Source: Streptococcus sp. oral taxon 061 (lineage in GTDB: Bacteria > Bacillota > Bacilli > Lactobacillales > Streptococcaceae). Taken from it: a stretch of 64,000 nt of DNA. The notes under the pieces were generated by a model. That model searched no databases. It saw only the letters and a program-made list of their open reading frames with translations, and was not told the origin of the DNA. The stretch spans positions 206,001-270,000 of the forward strand of contig NZ_CP058258.1 of the NCBI RefSeq assembly GCF_013394695.1. Direction: 5' to 3'. A program made the translations under genes and the position numbers. Of this stretch, positions 52,659-62,700 are shown piece by piece (position 1 is the first letter of the stretch; each line of letters starts with the position of its first letter).

Positions 52659-53132
52659 ATGCGTTGTCCAAAATGTGGCGCTACTAAATCAAGTGTTATC
52701 GATAGCCGTCAGGCTGAAGAAGGAAATACGATTAGAAGAAGACGTGAGTGTGAAGAATGTCAGCATCGTTTTACGACCTATGAACGTGTAGAAGAGAGAA
52801 CGCTGGTTGTGGTCAAGAAGGATGGTACACGGGAGCAGTTCTCCAGAGATAAAATCTTTAACGGGATTATTCGTTCGGCTCAAAAACGTCCGGTGTCTAG
52901 TGATGAGATTGGCATGGTAGTCAATCGTATCGAACAAAAACTCCTCAGTCGCAATGATAATGAAATTCAGAGCGAAGATATTGGTTCGCTCGTCATGGAA
53001 GAGTTAGCTGAACTCGACGAAATCACATATGTTCGTTTCGCTAGTGTCTATCGTAGCTTTAAGGACGTGAGTGAGCTCGAAAATCTTCTCAAACAAATTA
53101 CGCAATCTTCAAAGAAGAAAAAGGAAAAATAA
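52659..53132 (+). CDS. nrdR: transcriptional repressor NrdR
   Basis: 157 aa from the ATG at 52659 behind AAGGAGGGGAAGGC; the frame extension to 52629 overlaps the promoter. An N-terminal zinc ribbon (CPKCG at residues 3-7, CEECQ near 31-35) is followed by an ATP-cone domain ([16 protein letters not shown]). NrdR senses dATP/ATP and represses ribonucleotide reductase genes. Its stop directly abuts the dnaB start, the common nrdR-dnaB-dnaI order of Firmicutes. Confidence 0.96.
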   Translation: MRCPKCGATKSSVIDSRQAEEGNTIRRRRECEECQHRFTTYERVEERTLVVVKKDGTREQFSRDKIFNGIIRSAQKRPVSSDEIGMVVNRIEQKLLSRNDNEIQSEDIGSLVMEELAELDEITYVRFASVYRSFKDVSELENLLKQITQSSKKKKEK

Positions 53133-54302
53133 ATGAAGCCTAATGATCGTTTTTCTTTTCTAAAGAATAATCGGGTGTCGCAAGATCCCACAACTTTGGT
53201 GCAGTGCTACCTCCCGATTATCGGTCAGGATGCGCTGAGTCTTTACCTTTATACCTTAGCTTTTTGGGATGATGGACAAAAAGAACACCTGTTTGCAGCT
53301 ATTCTCAACCATCTCAATTTTGGGATGGACAGGCTTTTAAAAGCCTTTAAAATCTTATCAGCCTTCAACCTGATTACCCTCTATCAAAAGGGTGACGTCT
53401 ATGAACTTGCTATTCATCCAACGCTTTCTGGCTCAGATTTCTTGCGTCATACGGTTTATCGTACCTTATTGGAGAAAAAAATCGGTGAACCAGCAGTTTC
53501 TGATTTGCGCCAAGAGCAGGCAGATGGAGAGCCTTTGGCCGTTCCTTTGAGTCAGGCCTTTCCAGAGATAGAAGAATTGGCTAGTCATGATGAGACACCA
53601 GTAAAAGCTGATTTTAAAAATGATTTTGATTTGGAGCATTTTCGTCAGCTCATGGCGAGAGATAATCTCCGTTTCCAAGATGAACAGTCAGATGTCTTGG
53701 AGTTGTTTAAAATTGCTGATGAGAAAAAATGGACCTGGTTTGAGACTTATCAATTGGCCAAATCAACAGCAGTTTCACAAGTTGTTTCTGTCAAGCGCAT
53801 GCGTGAAAAATTAGCGCAAAAACCAGTTTCGTCGGATTTTAGTCCTCAAGAAGCGACCATTATCCGAGAAGCTAAAAGTAAAACGGCCCTAGAATTTTTA
53901 GCGGGAATCAAACAAACCCGAAATGCTGGAATTATCCAAGCCGAACGCGATTTGCTAAAACAGATGGCAGACCTAGGCTTGCTTGATGAAGTTATCAATG
54001 TCGTTATACTATTGACCTTCAACAAGGTTGATTCGGCCAATCTCAATGAAAAATATGCCATGAAAGTGGCCAATGATTACTCTTATAACAAGATTCGTTC
54101 TGCTGAAGAGGCAGTACTTAGGATTCGAGAGAAAAATCAAAAAGGGCAGGCGCAGAAATCAGCTAAGACAGCTCCAGTGAAAAACAATGTCCCTAAATGG
54201 AGCAATCCAGAATATAGGAATGAGACAAGCGAAGAAACTCGTTTGGAATTAGAGCGTAAGAAAAAAGAAATGTTAGCCCGATTAGAAAAAGGAGGAGACT
54301 AG
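53133..54302 (+). CDS. dnaB: replication initiation and membrane attachment protein DnaB (helicase loader)
   Basis: 389 aa. This is the Firmicutes DnaB, a loader cofactor, not the E. coli helicase. An N-terminal winged-helix region (~1-130), an acidic linker and DnaD-like DDBH2 domain(s) are seen, the latter at ~255-325 (ALEFLAGIKQTRNAGIIQAERDLLKQMADLG..., AMKVANDYSYNKIRSAEEAV). It works with DnaD and DnaI to load the replicative helicase at oriC and at restarted forks. Zero spacing on both sides means coupled translation. Confidence 0.92.
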   Translation: MKPNDRFSFLKNNRVSQDPTTLVQCYLPIIGQDALSLYLYTLAFWDDGQKEHLFAAILNHLNFGMDRLLKAFKILSAFNLITLYQKGDVYELAIHPTLSGSDFLRHTVYRTLLEKKIGEPAVSDLRQEQADGEPLAVPLSQAFPEIEELASHDETPVKADFKNDFDLEHFRQLMARDNLRFQDEQSDVLELFKIADEKKWTWFETYQLAKSTAVSQVVSVKRMREKLAQKPVSSDFSPQEATIIREAKSKTALEFLAGIKQTRNAGIIQAERDLLKQMADLGLLDEVINVVILLTFNKVDSANLNEKYAMKVANDYSYNKIRSAEEAVLRIREKNQKGQAQKSAKTAPVKNNVPKWSNPEYRNETSEETRLELERKKKEMLARLEKGGD

Positions 54303-55199
54303 ATGGAAAGTGTAGGAGACGTGCTAAAAGGTCAGCCGAGCCGTTTTCAGTATCAGGATTTAGTCCAGCAAATCGTGAAAGATCCTGACGTTGCGACTTT
54401 TATCCAGAAGAAATCCCTCAGTCAAGAGGAATTGAATCGTAGTATCTCTAAGTTCAACCAATATATCACCGAGCGTGATAAGTTCCTTCGCGGAGATACA
54501 GACTATGTGGCGCGAGGTTATAAGCCGATTCTTGTCATGAATCATGGATATGCAGATGTCGCTTATGAAGAGACTCCAGAACTAATCGCTGCAGAAAAAG
54601 AAGCTGCTATTAAAAACCGCCTAAGACTGATCAATCTACCAGCTAGTCTTAAAAAAGCTAGTTTAGCCCAAGTTGATTTGGATGATTTAGGACGTCTACC
54701 AGTCTTTGAAAAACTATTAGGTTTTGTTGAAGATTTTCCTAGCATACGAAAAGGTCTTTATCTTTATGGAGACTTTGGTGTAGGAAAGAGCTTTATGGTC
54801 GCTGCCCTAGCACATGACTTGTCAGAAAAACGTGGTGTTTCATCAACTCTTCTCCATTATCCGAGCTTTGTTATTGATGTCAAAAATGCTATTGGTGATG
54901 GAAATGTTAAGACTTTGGTGGATGAGATTAAGCAAGCTGAAGTTTTGATTTTGGATGATATTGGTGCTGAACAATCAACACCGTGGGTCCGTGATGAAAT
55001 CTTGCAAGTGATTCTTCAGTATCGTATGCAGGAAGATTTACCGACCTTTTTCACTTCCAACTTCAATTTTGAAGATTTGGAAAAACATTTTGCAAAAGGC
55101 AAGAACGGAAATGATGAAACTTGGGAAGCTAGACGTGTCATGGAGCGTATCCGTTATTTAGCAGAGGAAACAAGATTAGAAGGAGAAAATCGTCGATGA
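54303..55199 (+). CDS. dnaI: primosomal helicase loader DnaI
   Basis: 298-aa AAA+ ATPase. Walker A YGDFGVGKSF lies at about residue 155-164, Walker B VLILDDIGAE at ~217-226, sensor 1 TFFTSNF and the arginine finger region RVMERIRY follow. The N-terminal domain binds the replicative helicase. It begins right after the dnaB stop, behind a GGAGGAG site that lies inside dnaB. It completes the loader pair. Confidence 0.95.
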   Translation: MESVGDVLKGQPSRFQYQDLVQQIVKDPDVATFIQKKSLSQEELNRSISKFNQYITERDKFLRGDTDYVARGYKPILVMNHGYADVAYEETPELIAAEKEAAIKNRLRLINLPASLKKASLAQVDLDDLGRLPVFEKLLGFVEDFPSIRKGLYLYGDFGVGKSFMVAALAHDLSEKRGVSSTLLHYPSFVIDVKNAIGDGNVKTLVDEIKQAEVLILDDIGAEQSTPWVRDEILQVILQYRMQEDLPTFFTSNFNFEDLEKHFAKGKNGNDETWEARRVMERIRYLAEETRLEGENRR

Positions 55200-55909
55200 C
55201 AGAAACGATTAAATTAATGCAAAGCCACTCATCAGTGCGCAGATTTAAGGAGCAAGAGATTCCTCAAGAGGACTTGAATGAGATTTTAAAGGCTGCCCAA
55301 ATGGCTTCAACTTGGAAAAATTTCCAATCTTATTCAGTGATTTTAGTAAGAAGTCAAGAGAAGAAAGATGCTCTGTATGAACTAGTTCCTCAGGAAGCTA
55401 TTCGTCAATCAGCAGCATTCTTGCTCTTTGTTGGTGATTTAAACCGTGCAGAAAAAGGAGCTCGTCTCCATACAGATACTTTCCAACCACAAGGTGTGGA
55501 AGGTCTCTTGATTACATCTGTGGATGCTGCACTTGCTGGGCAAAATACCTTGCTGGCTGCAGAGAGTCTAGGTTACGGTGGGGTAATTATTGGATTGGTG
55601 CGTTACAAATCTGCTGAGTTAGCAGAATTGTTCAAGCTTCCTGACTATACTTATCCTGTTTTTGGGATTGCACTGGGTGTACCTAACCAAAAACATGACG
55701 TGAAACCAAGATTGCCACTCGAGCAAGTTGTTTTTGAGGAAGAATACCAAGAACAAACAGCTGAGGCTATTGAAGCTTATGACCGTGTGCAGACTGAATA
55801 CGCAGGAGCGCGTGCGACTACCACTTGGAGTCAGCGTCTTGCGGAGCAATTCGGTCAGCCTGAACCAAGCTCGACTAGAGAAAATCTTGAACAAAAGAAC
55901 TTATTGTAG
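55196..55909 (+). CDS. nitroreductase-family NADPH-dependent FMN oxidoreductase
   Basis: 237 aa, flavin reductase/nitroreductase fold. FMN-binding segments are SHSSVRRFKEQEI (residues 10-22), AAQMASTWKNFQSYSV and ESLGYGGVIIGLVRY, and GVPNQKHDVKPRLP is like NfsA-type enzymes. The true substrate is not known. The start overlaps the dnaI stop (ATGA), with a GGAGAAAAT site inside dnaI. der follows after 13 nt, so it is part of the same operon. Confidence 0.9.
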   Translation: MTETIKLMQSHSSVRRFKEQEIPQEDLNEILKAAQMASTWKNFQSYSVILVRSQEKKDALYELVPQEAIRQSAAFLLFVGDLNRAEKGARLHTDTFQPQGVEGLLITSVDAALAGQNTLLAAESLGYGGVIIGLVRYKSAELAELFKLPDYTYPVFGIALGVPNQKHDVKPRLPLEQVVFEEEYQEQTAEAIEAYDRVQTEYAGARATTTWSQRLAEQFGQPEPSSTRENLEQKNLL

Positions 55910-55922
55910 AAAGTGAGAAAAC

Positions 55923-57233
55923 ATGGCCTTACCAACTGTTGCCATTGTAGGACGTCCCAATGTTGGGAAATCAACCCTGTTTAACCGTATTGCAGGGGAA
56001 CGCATCTCAATCGTAGAAGATGTCGAAGGAGTAACACGAGACCGTATCTATGCTACTGGTGAGTGGCTCAACCGTTCTTTTAGTATGATTGATACTGGAG
56101 GGATTGACGATGTTGATGCTCCATTTATGGAACAAATCAAGCACCAGGCAGAGATTGCCATGGAAGAGGCAGACGTCATCGTCTTTGTCGTTTCTGGAAA
56201 AGAAGGAATCACAGATGCAGACGAATACGTAGCTCGTAAACTCTATAAGACTCATAAACCGGTCATCCTTGCAGTCAACAAGGTGGACAATCCAGAGATG
56301 CGAAATGATATCTATGATTTTTATGCACTAGGCTTGGGTGAACCACTGCCAATTTCATCTGTACACGGGATTGGTACAGGGGATGTATTGGACGCTATCG
56401 TCGAAAATCTCCCACACGAAGTCGAAGATGAAAATCCAGATGTCATTAAATTCAGCTTGATTGGTCGCCCAAATGTCGGAAAATCTAGCTTGATCAATGC
56501 CATTTTGGGAGAAGATCGCGTCATTGCCAGTCCCGTTGCTGGTACAACTCGTGATGCCATTGATACGCATTTTACAGATGCTGACGGCCAAGAATTTACC
56601 ATGATTGATACAGCTGGTATGCGTAAGTCTGGTAAAGTCTATGAAAATACAGAGAAATACTCAGTTATGCGTGCCATGCGTGCTATTGACCGTTCAGATG
56701 TAGTTTTGATGGTGCTCAATGCCGAAGAAGGCATCCGTGAGTACGATAAGCGTATCGCAGGATTTGCCCACGAAGCTGGTAAAGGGATGATCATCGTAGT
56801 TAACAAGTGGGATACACTTGAAAAAGATAATCATACTATGAAAAACTGGGAAGAGGATATCCGTGAGCAGTTCCAATATCTGCCTTATGCACCGATTATC
56901 TTTGTTTCGGCTTTGACCAAGCAACGTCTTCACAAGTTGCCTGAAATGATCAAACAAATCAGCGAGAGTCAAAATACCCGTATCCCATCAGCAGTTTTGA
57001 ATGATGTGATTATGGATGCTATTGCCATCAACCCGACACCGACAGACAAAGGGAAACGCCTCAAAATCTTCTATGCGACTCAAGTTGCAACCAAACCACC
57101 GACCTTTGTTATCTTTGTGAATGAAGAAGAACTTATGCACTTCTCTTACTTGCGTTTCTTGGAAAATCAAATCCGCAAGGCCTTTGTCTTTGAAGGAACA
57201 CCAATCCATCTGATTGCAAGAAAACGGAAATAA
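55923..57233 (+). CDS. der: ribosome assembly GTPase Der (EngA)
   Basis: 436 aa with two tandem GTPase domains, the mark of Der: [11 protein letters not shown] (about residue 9) with DTGG, and [11 protein letters not shown] (~181) with DTAGM and NKWD. The C-terminal KH-like domain ends LIARKRK. It is needed for 50S subunit maturation. The upstream AGAAAGTGAG is a weak ribosome site. It is followed by a terminator-like hairpin. Confidence 0.97.
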   Translation: MALPTVAIVGRPNVGKSTLFNRIAGERISIVEDVEGVTRDRIYATGEWLNRSFSMIDTGGIDDVDAPFMEQIKHQAEIAMEEADVIVFVVSGKEGITDADEYVARKLYKTHKPVILAVNKVDNPEMRNDIYDFYALGLGEPLPISSVHGIGTGDVLDAIVENLPHEVEDENPDVIKFSLIGRPNVGKSSLINAILGEDRVIASPVAGTTRDAIDTHFTDADGQEFTMIDTAGMRKSGKVYENTEKYSVMRAMRAIDRSDVVLMVLNAEEGIREYDKRIAGFAHEAGKGMIIVVNKWDTLEKDNHTMKNWEEDIREQFQYLPYAPIIFVSALTKQRLHKLPEMIKQISESQNTRIPSAVLNDVIMDAIAINPTPTDKGKRLKIFYATQVATKPPTFVIFVNEEELMHFSYLRFLENQIRKAFVFEGTPIHLIARKRK

Positions 57234-57236
57234 GAT

Positions 57237-57272
57237 GATAAAAAAGAGGGCATTTAGTCTTCTTTTTTTATC
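57237..57272 (+). terminator. terminator of the nrdR-der operon
   Basis: GATAAAAAAGA and TCTTTTTTTATC form an A/T-rich stem with a T tract. It is weaker in GC than the others. Confidence 0.55.
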
Positions 57273-57379
57273 GATAAGTTCAAGATTGTAGAGCTACATT
57301 TGTCATCAAATTAACATCATTTTCCTGGTCCTTGTCACGGTTTTGTAATGGAAACGTACTTTCTTTGTAAGATTCAAAA

Positions 57380-57388
57380 TGCTATAAT
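57380..57388 (+). promoter_or_regulatory. extended -10 promoter of the TPM/LemA operon
   Basis: TGCTATAAT ends at 57388, 36 nt before the ATG. The -35 is weak. Confidence 0.6.
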
Positions 57389-57423
57389 GCTCTAAACAAT
57401 TTTCCTTGCATAAGGAGGTTATT

Positions 57424-58263
57424 ATGAAAAAAGATAGATTGTTAAAGAATCCATTCTTAGTGCGTCTACTTGGATTGCTGATGGCATTTTTCTTCCTATC
57501 AGCATTCACTGCACCTGAAAAACCAGACTACGGTATTTATGACCCAAATCATTATTTGACAGAGGAAGTAGTTACTCAGATTCGTGATTTGAATGAAGCC
57601 AATAGTCAAAAGGCAGAAAAGCTTCAAATAGGTGTCTATATCGTAGACAATCTGGAAGGAGAAAGCATTGAAACGGTAGCAAATGAAACCGCTAGGGCTT
57701 GGAAGATTGGCTATTCAGGCGATGATTTTGGAAGCCTCATTGTAGTAGCTGTCCAAGACCGTAAATCAAGAATTGAAACCAGTAATAACACCGCCATTAG
57801 GATAACAGATTATCAAACCAAGCAGATCTTGGCAGCCAGCCGTACAGATTTTAAAAATGGGGACTATAGTAAGGGAATTCTAGCGATTGCCAAAGGCTTG
57901 GACAATCAGTTTTATAGAGGAAGTGGAACATTTCCATCTGATGAATCCTCTGAAATCAAACGTTATTCTGATAGCATCAGTGGGAAAAAATCGAGTCGCA
58001 ATAGTAGCTCGTCCAGTCGTCGTAAGAACAGTGCCCCTATGGACAATGTGTTCGGAGTCGGGATAATCATTTATTTCATTATCGTATTTATAGCCATTAT
58101 TAGAGGCGGCGGAGGTGGCCGAGGAGGAGATTCCTCTGATGGAGGATGGTGGTTTAGTGACTCTTCCGACTCAGGTTCATCTTGGTCCGACTCAGGATCA
58201 GACTCCTCTAGTAGCTGGGACGGCGGAGGCTTCGATGGCGGAGGCTCATCCGATGATTGGTAA
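57424..58263 (+). CDS. TPM-domain membrane protein with low-complexity Ser/Gly/Asp tail
   Basis: 279 aa from the ATG at 57424, which follows TAAGGAGG by 5 nt. A signal peptide (~1-35) is followed by an extracytoplasmic TPM (YgcG/Psb32) domain (~38-165) with KLQIGVYIVDNLEGESIE and YSGDDFGSLIVVAVQDRK. A Ser/Arg/Lys linker, one membrane helix (~212-228) and a tail of Gly, Ser, Asp and Trp (GGGGGRGG, SDSGSSWSDSG, GGSSDDW) end the protein. TPM proteins often pair with LemA, as here, in envelope homeostasis. Confidence 0.87.
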   Translation: MKKDRLLKNPFLVRLLGLLMAFFFLSAFTAPEKPDYGIYDPNHYLTEEVVTQIRDLNEANSQKAEKLQIGVYIVDNLEGESIETVANETARAWKIGYSGDDFGSLIVVAVQDRKSRIETSNNTAIRITDYQTKQILAASRTDFKNGDYSKGILAIAKGLDNQFYRGSGTFPSDESSEIKRYSDSISGKKSSRNSSSSSRRKNSAPMDNVFGVGIIIYFIIVFIAIIRGGGGGRGGDSSDGGWWFSDSSDSGSSWSDSGSDSSSSWDGGGFDGGGSSDDW

Positions 58264-58301
58264 TGTTCGTGTATAAATTAAGGAAATAAGTAGGTTTAGA
58301 T

Positions 58302-58895
58302 ATGAAAAATAAAGGAATTATTTATGTGTTGGGCATTTTGCTGGCTATTATCTTACTTGGCGGTTGCTCAGTAGTAGGCACTTATAACGATCTTGTCTCA
58401 GAACAAACCAAGGTCGAACAAGCACAGGCAGATGTAGCGACAGCCCTTCAACGTCGTTCAGACTTGATAGGAAATTTGGTAGAGTCTGTAAAGGGACAGA
58501 TGAACCATGAGACAGAAGTCTTTACCCAAATCGCAGAAGCACGAGCAAAAATTGGCACCGGATCAGTGACTTCAAAAGAGAACCAAGAAGCTCAAGGAGA
58601 GTTGAGCTCGGCTATCTCACGTTTGATTTCGCTAACAGAAAACTATCCAGAATTGAAGAGCAATCAAAACGTTGAACAACTCATGACGGAGTTGGCTGGA
58701 AGTGAAAACCGTATCTTTGTAGCTCGCAAGGATTACAACAAAGTGGCAACAGAATACAATCAAAAATTAAGAAGCTTCCCAGCAGTTCTTTTCGCTAACA
58801 TGATGAACTTTAAAGAGGCAGAAACCTTTAAAGAAAGCGAAGAAGCCAAGACAGCTCCAAAGGTTGATTTTAGCACTTCTACAACTAAAGAATAG
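58302..58895 (+). CDS. LemA family protein
   Basis: 197 aa. The N-terminal hydrophobic segment ends in LLGGC (Cys22), which fits either a lipobox or a membrane anchor. Residues ~25-180 are an all-helical LemA domain ([40 protein letters not shown]..., [10 protein letters not shown]). Function unknown; LemA is found next to TPM or HtpX-type genes. It lies 38 nt behind the TPM gene and is followed by a terminator. Confidence 0.9.
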   Translation: MKNKGIIYVLGILLAIILLGGCSVVGTYNDLVSEQTKVEQAQADVATALQRRSDLIGNLVESVKGQMNHETEVFTQIAEARAKIGTGSVTSKENQEAQGELSSAISRLISLTENYPELKSNQNVEQLMTELAGSENRIFVARKDYNKVATEYNQKLRSFPAVLFANMMNFKEAETFKESEEAKTAPKVDFSTSTTKE

Positions 58896-58947
58896 GCTTG
58901 AAATTTCTAAAAGAAAATCAATGATTAGCAATAGTTTGAACATTTAC

Positions 58948-58976
58948 AAAAAAAGGCTCTCAATGAGCTTTTTTAG
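58948..58976 (+). terminator. terminator of the TPM/LemA operon
   Basis: AAAAAGGCTC and GAGCTTTTTT pair with one bulged G and loop TCAAT, then T residues. Confidence 0.75.
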
Positions 58977-58999
58977 CTTGTATAAACACGGATTCTTTC

Positions 59000-59028
59000 T
59001 TGAAAAAGCTGGGCAAATATGCTACAAT
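59000..59028 (+). promoter_or_regulatory. promoter of secA
   Basis: TTGAAA (59000-59005), a 17-nt spacer and TACAAT (59023-59028) preceded by TGC. Confidence 0.8.
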
Positions 59029-59073
59029 AAAAAGAACATTCTAAAATATTCAGAATTTAAAGTAAGGAAAAAA

Positions 59074-61587
59074 ATGGCAAATTTATTAAAAACAATCATC
59101 GAAAATGATAAAGGGGAACTCCGCCGCTTAGAAAAGATGGCTGATAAAGTCCTCAAATACGCAGATGAAATGGCTGCTTTGACAGACGAGCAGTTGCAAG
59201 CTAAGACAGAAGAATTTAAGCAACGTTATCAAAATGGTGAAACGCTTGATCAACTCTTGTACGAAGCCTTTGCGGTTGTACGTGAGGGAGCTAAGCGTGT
59301 TCTTGGACTCTTCCCATACAAGGTTCAGGTTATGGGTGGTATCGTTCTTCACCACGGTGACGTTCCAGAAATGCGTACAGGGGAAGGGAAAACCTTGACA
59401 GCGACAATGCCTGTTTACCTAAATGCTCTTTCAGGTAAAGGTGTACACGTAGTTACCGTCAACGAATACCTTACAGAACGTGACGCGACTGAGATGGGTG
59501 AGTTGTACTCATGGCTTGGTTTGTCAGTTGGGATTAACCTAGCTGCAAAATCTCCAATGGAGAAAAAAGAAGCTTATCTCTGTGACATTACGTATTCAAC
59601 AAACTCAGAAATTGGTTTCGACTATCTTCGTGATAACATGGTGGTTCGTGCGGAGAACATGGTTCAACGCCCACTTAACTATGCCTTGGTCGATGAGGTT
59701 GACTCTATCTTGATCGACGAAGCTCGTACACCATTGATCGTTTCAGGAGCTAATGCAGTTGAAACAAGTCAACTCTACCACATGGCTGACCATTTTGTGA
59801 AGTCTTTGGATAAAGATGACTACATCATTGATATTCAGTCTAAGACAATCGGTTTGTCTGACTCAGGTATTGACAAGGCTGAAAGCTACTTCAAACTAGA
59901 AAACCTTTATGATATCGAAAATGTGGCTTTGACTCACTTTATCGACAACGCCCTTCGTGCCAACTACATCATGATTCTTGATATTGACTATGTGGTCAGC
60001 GAAGAACAAGAAATCTTGATTGTCGACCAATTTACAGGTCGTACCATGGAAGGTCGTCGTTACTCTGATGGTTTGCACCAAGCGATTGAAGCTAAAGAAG
60101 GTGTGCCAATCCAAGATGAAACCAAGACATCAGCATCGATTACCTACCAAAACCTTTTCCGTATGTATAAAAAATTGGCAGGTATGACTGGTACTGGTAA
60201 AACAGAAGAAGAAGAATTCCGCGAAATCTACAACATCCGTGTTATTCCAATTCCTACTAACCGTCCGATCCAACGTATCGACCATTCAGACCTTCTTTAC
60301 GCTAGTCTCGATGCAAAATTCAAGGCTGTCGTTGAAGATGTTAAGGCGCGTTACCAAAAAGGTCAGCCTGTCTTGGTAGGTACTGTTGCCGTTGAAACCA
60401 GTGATTTTCTTTCTAAAAAATTGGTTGAAGCAGGCGTACCTCACGAAGTATTGAATGCTAAGAACCACTACAGAGAAGCGCAAATCATCATGAATGCTGG
60501 TCAACGTGGTGCTATCACTATCGCAACCAACATGGCCGGTCGTGGTACCGATATTAAGCTTGGTGAAGGTGTTCGTGAGCTTGGTGGACTTTGTGTTATC
60601 GGTACAGAGCGTCATGAGAGCCGTCGTATCGATAATCAGCTTCGTGGACGTTCAGGTCGTCAAGGTGACCCAGGTGAGTCACAATTCTACTTGTCGCTTG
60701 AAGATGATTTGATGAAACGTTTTGGTTCAGAACGTTTGAAAGGTGTCTTTGAACGTCTTAATATGTCTGACGAAGCCATCGAATCTCGTATGTTGACACG
60801 TCAGGTCGAAGCAGCGCAAAAACGTGTTGAAGGAAACAACTACGATACTCGTAAACAAGTCCTTCAATATGACGATGTCATGCGTGAACAACGTGAGATT
60901 ATCTACGCGCAACGTTATGATGTCATCACTGCAGATCGTGACTTGGCTCCTGAGATTCATGCTATGATTCGTCGTACGATTGGACGTATTGTAGATGGCC
61001 ATGCTCGTTCTAAACAAGATGAAAAACTCGAAGCAATCTTGAACTTTGCGAAGTACAATTTGCTTCCAGAAGATTCAATTTCACTTTCAGACCTAGAAGG
61101 TTTATCAGACCAAGCTATCAAGGATGAATTATACCAACGTGCATTGAAAGTCTACGATAGCCAAGTTGCTAAACTTCGTGACGAAGAAGCAGTGAAAGAA
61201 TTCCAGAAAGTCTTGATTCTACGTGTTGTAGATAACAAGTGGACTGACCATATCGATGCCCTTGATCAGTTGAGAAATGCTGTTGGTCTTCGTGGTTATG
61301 CACAAAACAACCCTGTCGTGGAATATCAAGCGGAAGGCTTCCGTATGTTTAATGATATGATTGGTTCGATTGAGTTTGATGTGACTCGCTTGATGATGAA
61401 AGCACAAATTCATGAACAAGAACGACCACAAACCGAACATCATATTAGTACGACAGCAACTCGAAATATTGCTGCGCAACAAACAAGTCTTCCAGCTGAT
61501 TTGGACCTCAGTCAAGTAAAACGTAATGACTTATGCCCATGTGGATCTGGTAAGAAATTTAAAAACTGTCACGGTAAACGACGTTAA
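59074..61587 (+). CDS. secA: preprotein translocase ATPase SecA
   Basis: 837 aa from the ATG at 59074 behind AAGTAAGGAAA; the frame is open to 58864 but that extension covers the promoter and terminator. NBD1 has Walker A TGEGKT (about residue 103) and the [12 protein letters not shown]alker B. The NBD2 region has [12 protein letters not shown] and [13 protein letters not shown]. The C-terminus keeps a zinc tail [14 protein letters not shown]. SecA drives export through SecYEG. As a housekeeping SecA1 it is of normal length. DAHP synthases follow. Confidence 0.97.
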   Translation: MANLLKTIIENDKGELRRLEKMADKVLKYADEMAALTDEQLQAKTEEFKQRYQNGETLDQLLYEAFAVVREGAKRVLGLFPYKVQVMGGIVLHHGDVPEMRTGEGKTLTATMPVYLNALSGKGVHVVTVNEYLTERDATEMGELYSWLGLSVGINLAAKSPMEKKEAYLCDITYSTNSEIGFDYLRDNMVVRAENMVQRPLNYALVDEVDSILIDEARTPLIVSGANAVETSQLYHMADHFVKSLDKDDYIIDIQSKTIGLSDSGIDKAESYFKLENLYDIENVALTHFIDNALRANYIMILDIDYVVSEEQEILIVDQFTGRTMEGRRYSDGLHQAIEAKEGVPIQDETKTSASITYQNLFRMYKKLAGMTGTGKTEEEEFREIYNIRVIPIPTNRPIQRIDHSDLLYASLDAKFKAVVEDVKARYQKGQPVLVGTVAVETSDFLSKKLVEAGVPHEVLNAKNHYREAQIIMNAGQRGAITIATNMAGRGTDIKLGEGVRELGGLCVIGTERHESRRIDNQLRGRSGRQGDPGESQFYLSLEDDLMKRFGSERLKGVFERLNMSDEAIESRMLTRQVEAAQKRVEGNNYDTRKQVLQYDDVMREQREIIYAQRYDVITADRDLAPEIHAMIRRTIGRIVDGHARSKQDEKLEAILNFAKYNLLPEDSISLSDLEGLSDQAIKDELYQRALKVYDSQVAKLRDEEAVKEFQKVLILRVVDNKWTDHIDALDQLRNAVGLRGYAQNNPVVEYQAEGFRMFNDMIGSIEFDVTRLMMKAQIHEQERPQTEHHISTTATRNIAAQQTSLPADLDLSQVKRNDLCPCGSGKKFKNCHGKRR

Positions 61588-61605
61588 GAATGACTAATTT
61601 TCAGG

Positions 61606-61644
61606 CGGATGCCTAGTGAAAAGTGAATTTTCGCTTGGCGTCCG
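61606..61644 (+). other. stem-loop between secA and first DAHP synthase
   Basis: CGGATGCC (61606-61613) pairs with GGCGTCCG (61637-61644), and AGTGAAAA with TTTTCGCT continues it inward, with G-T pairs. A TTTGCTTT tract follows, then the ribosome site. It can be a weak terminator or an attenuator. Confidence 0.5.
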
Positions 61645-61667
61645 TTTGCTTTATAAGGAGATGGATA

Positions 61668-62699
61668 ATGGTATTTACAGCAAAAAGCCCTAAAATTAAT
61701 ATTGATGAAGTTCGTAGTTTATCTAAACTAGAAGGACAAGTACTTGCGAACAAACTCCAACGTGATCAAGAGCTTGAAGCAATTATTCGTGGGGAAGACC
61801 AACGCATCTTGTTAGTGATTGGTCCTTGCTCGTCTGACAATGAAGAGGCAGTTCTTGAGTATGCCAAGCGTTTGTCAAAACTTCAGGAAGAAGTCAAAGA
61901 CCGCGTCTTTATGGTCATGCGCGTCTATACTGCTAAACCACGTACTAACGGTGACGGATATAAGGGCTTGATTCACCAACCAAATGCCAAAGAAGCACCT
62001 AGCCTCATCAATGGGATCAAGGCAGTTCGTCATTTGCACTACCGTGTTATTTCTGAAACAGGAATGACAACAGCAGATGAGATGTTGTACCCAGAGAACC
62101 TTCCTTTGGTAGATGATTTGATTTCTTACATGGCAGTTGGAGCCCGTTCGGTTGAAGACCAACAACACCGTTTTGTAGCTAGTGGAGCAGATTTTGCAAC
62201 AGGTTTTAAAAATCCAACCTCTGGAAATCTCAATGTTATGTTCAACGGTATTTATGCGGCTCAAAACAAGCAGAGTTTCCTTTTCTTAGGGAAAGAAGTC
62301 GAAACTACTGGAAATCCTTTATCGCATGCTATTCTCCGTGGAGCTCTTAACGAGTACGGGAAAAACATTCCAAACTACTACTACGATAATTTGATGGATA
62401 CTATTGCTCAGTATGAAAAGATGGGCCTTGAAAATCCATTCATTATTATTGATACCAACCATGATAACTCAGGTAAACAGTATATGGAGCAGATTCGTAT
62501 CGTTCGTCAGACTCTGATTAACCGTGATTGGAATGAAAAGATTAAAAAATATGTCCGTGGTTTCATGGTTGAGTCTTATCTAGAAGACGGTCGTCAAAAT
62601 GAACCAGAAGTCTTTGGAAAATCTATCACCGATCCATGTCTAGGATGGGAAAATACTGAAGCTCTTGTTCGCGAAATCTACCAAAGACTAGGAGACTAA
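61668..62699 (+). CDS. aroG: 3-deoxy-7-phosphoheptulonate (DAHP) synthase, first copy
   Basis: 343 aa from the ATG at 61668 behind ATAAGGAG. It condenses phosphoenolpyruvate and erythrose-4-phosphate, the first step of the shikimate pathway. The class I AroFGH signatures are present: RILLVIGPCSSDNEEAVLEYA, MRVYTAKPRTNGDGYKGL, GARSVEDQQHRFVASG and IDTNHDNSGKQYMEQ. The metal-site Cys is in GPCS. It is followed with a 1-nt gap by a second copy of similar sequence. Confidence 0.95.
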   Translation: MVFTAKSPKINIDEVRSLSKLEGQVLANKLQRDQELEAIIRGEDQRILLVIGPCSSDNEEAVLEYAKRLSKLQEEVKDRVFMVMRVYTAKPRTNGDGYKGLIHQPNAKEAPSLINGIKAVRHLHYRVISETGMTTADEMLYPENLPLVDDLISYMAVGARSVEDQQHRFVASGADFATGFKNPTSGNLNVMFNGIYAAQNKQSFLFLGKEVETTGNPLSHAILRGALNEYGKNIPNYYYDNLMDTIAQYEKMGLENPFIIIDTNHDNSGKQYMEQIRIVRQTLINRDWNEKIKKYVRGFMVESYLEDGRQNEPEVFGKSITDPCLGWENTEALVREIYQRLGD

Positions 62700-62700
62700 T

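Noticed and set aside
58864..59073. Upstream extension of SecA by 70 residues
   Set aside because: It spans the LemA terminator and secA promoter; [19 protein letters not shown] is the conserved N-terminus.
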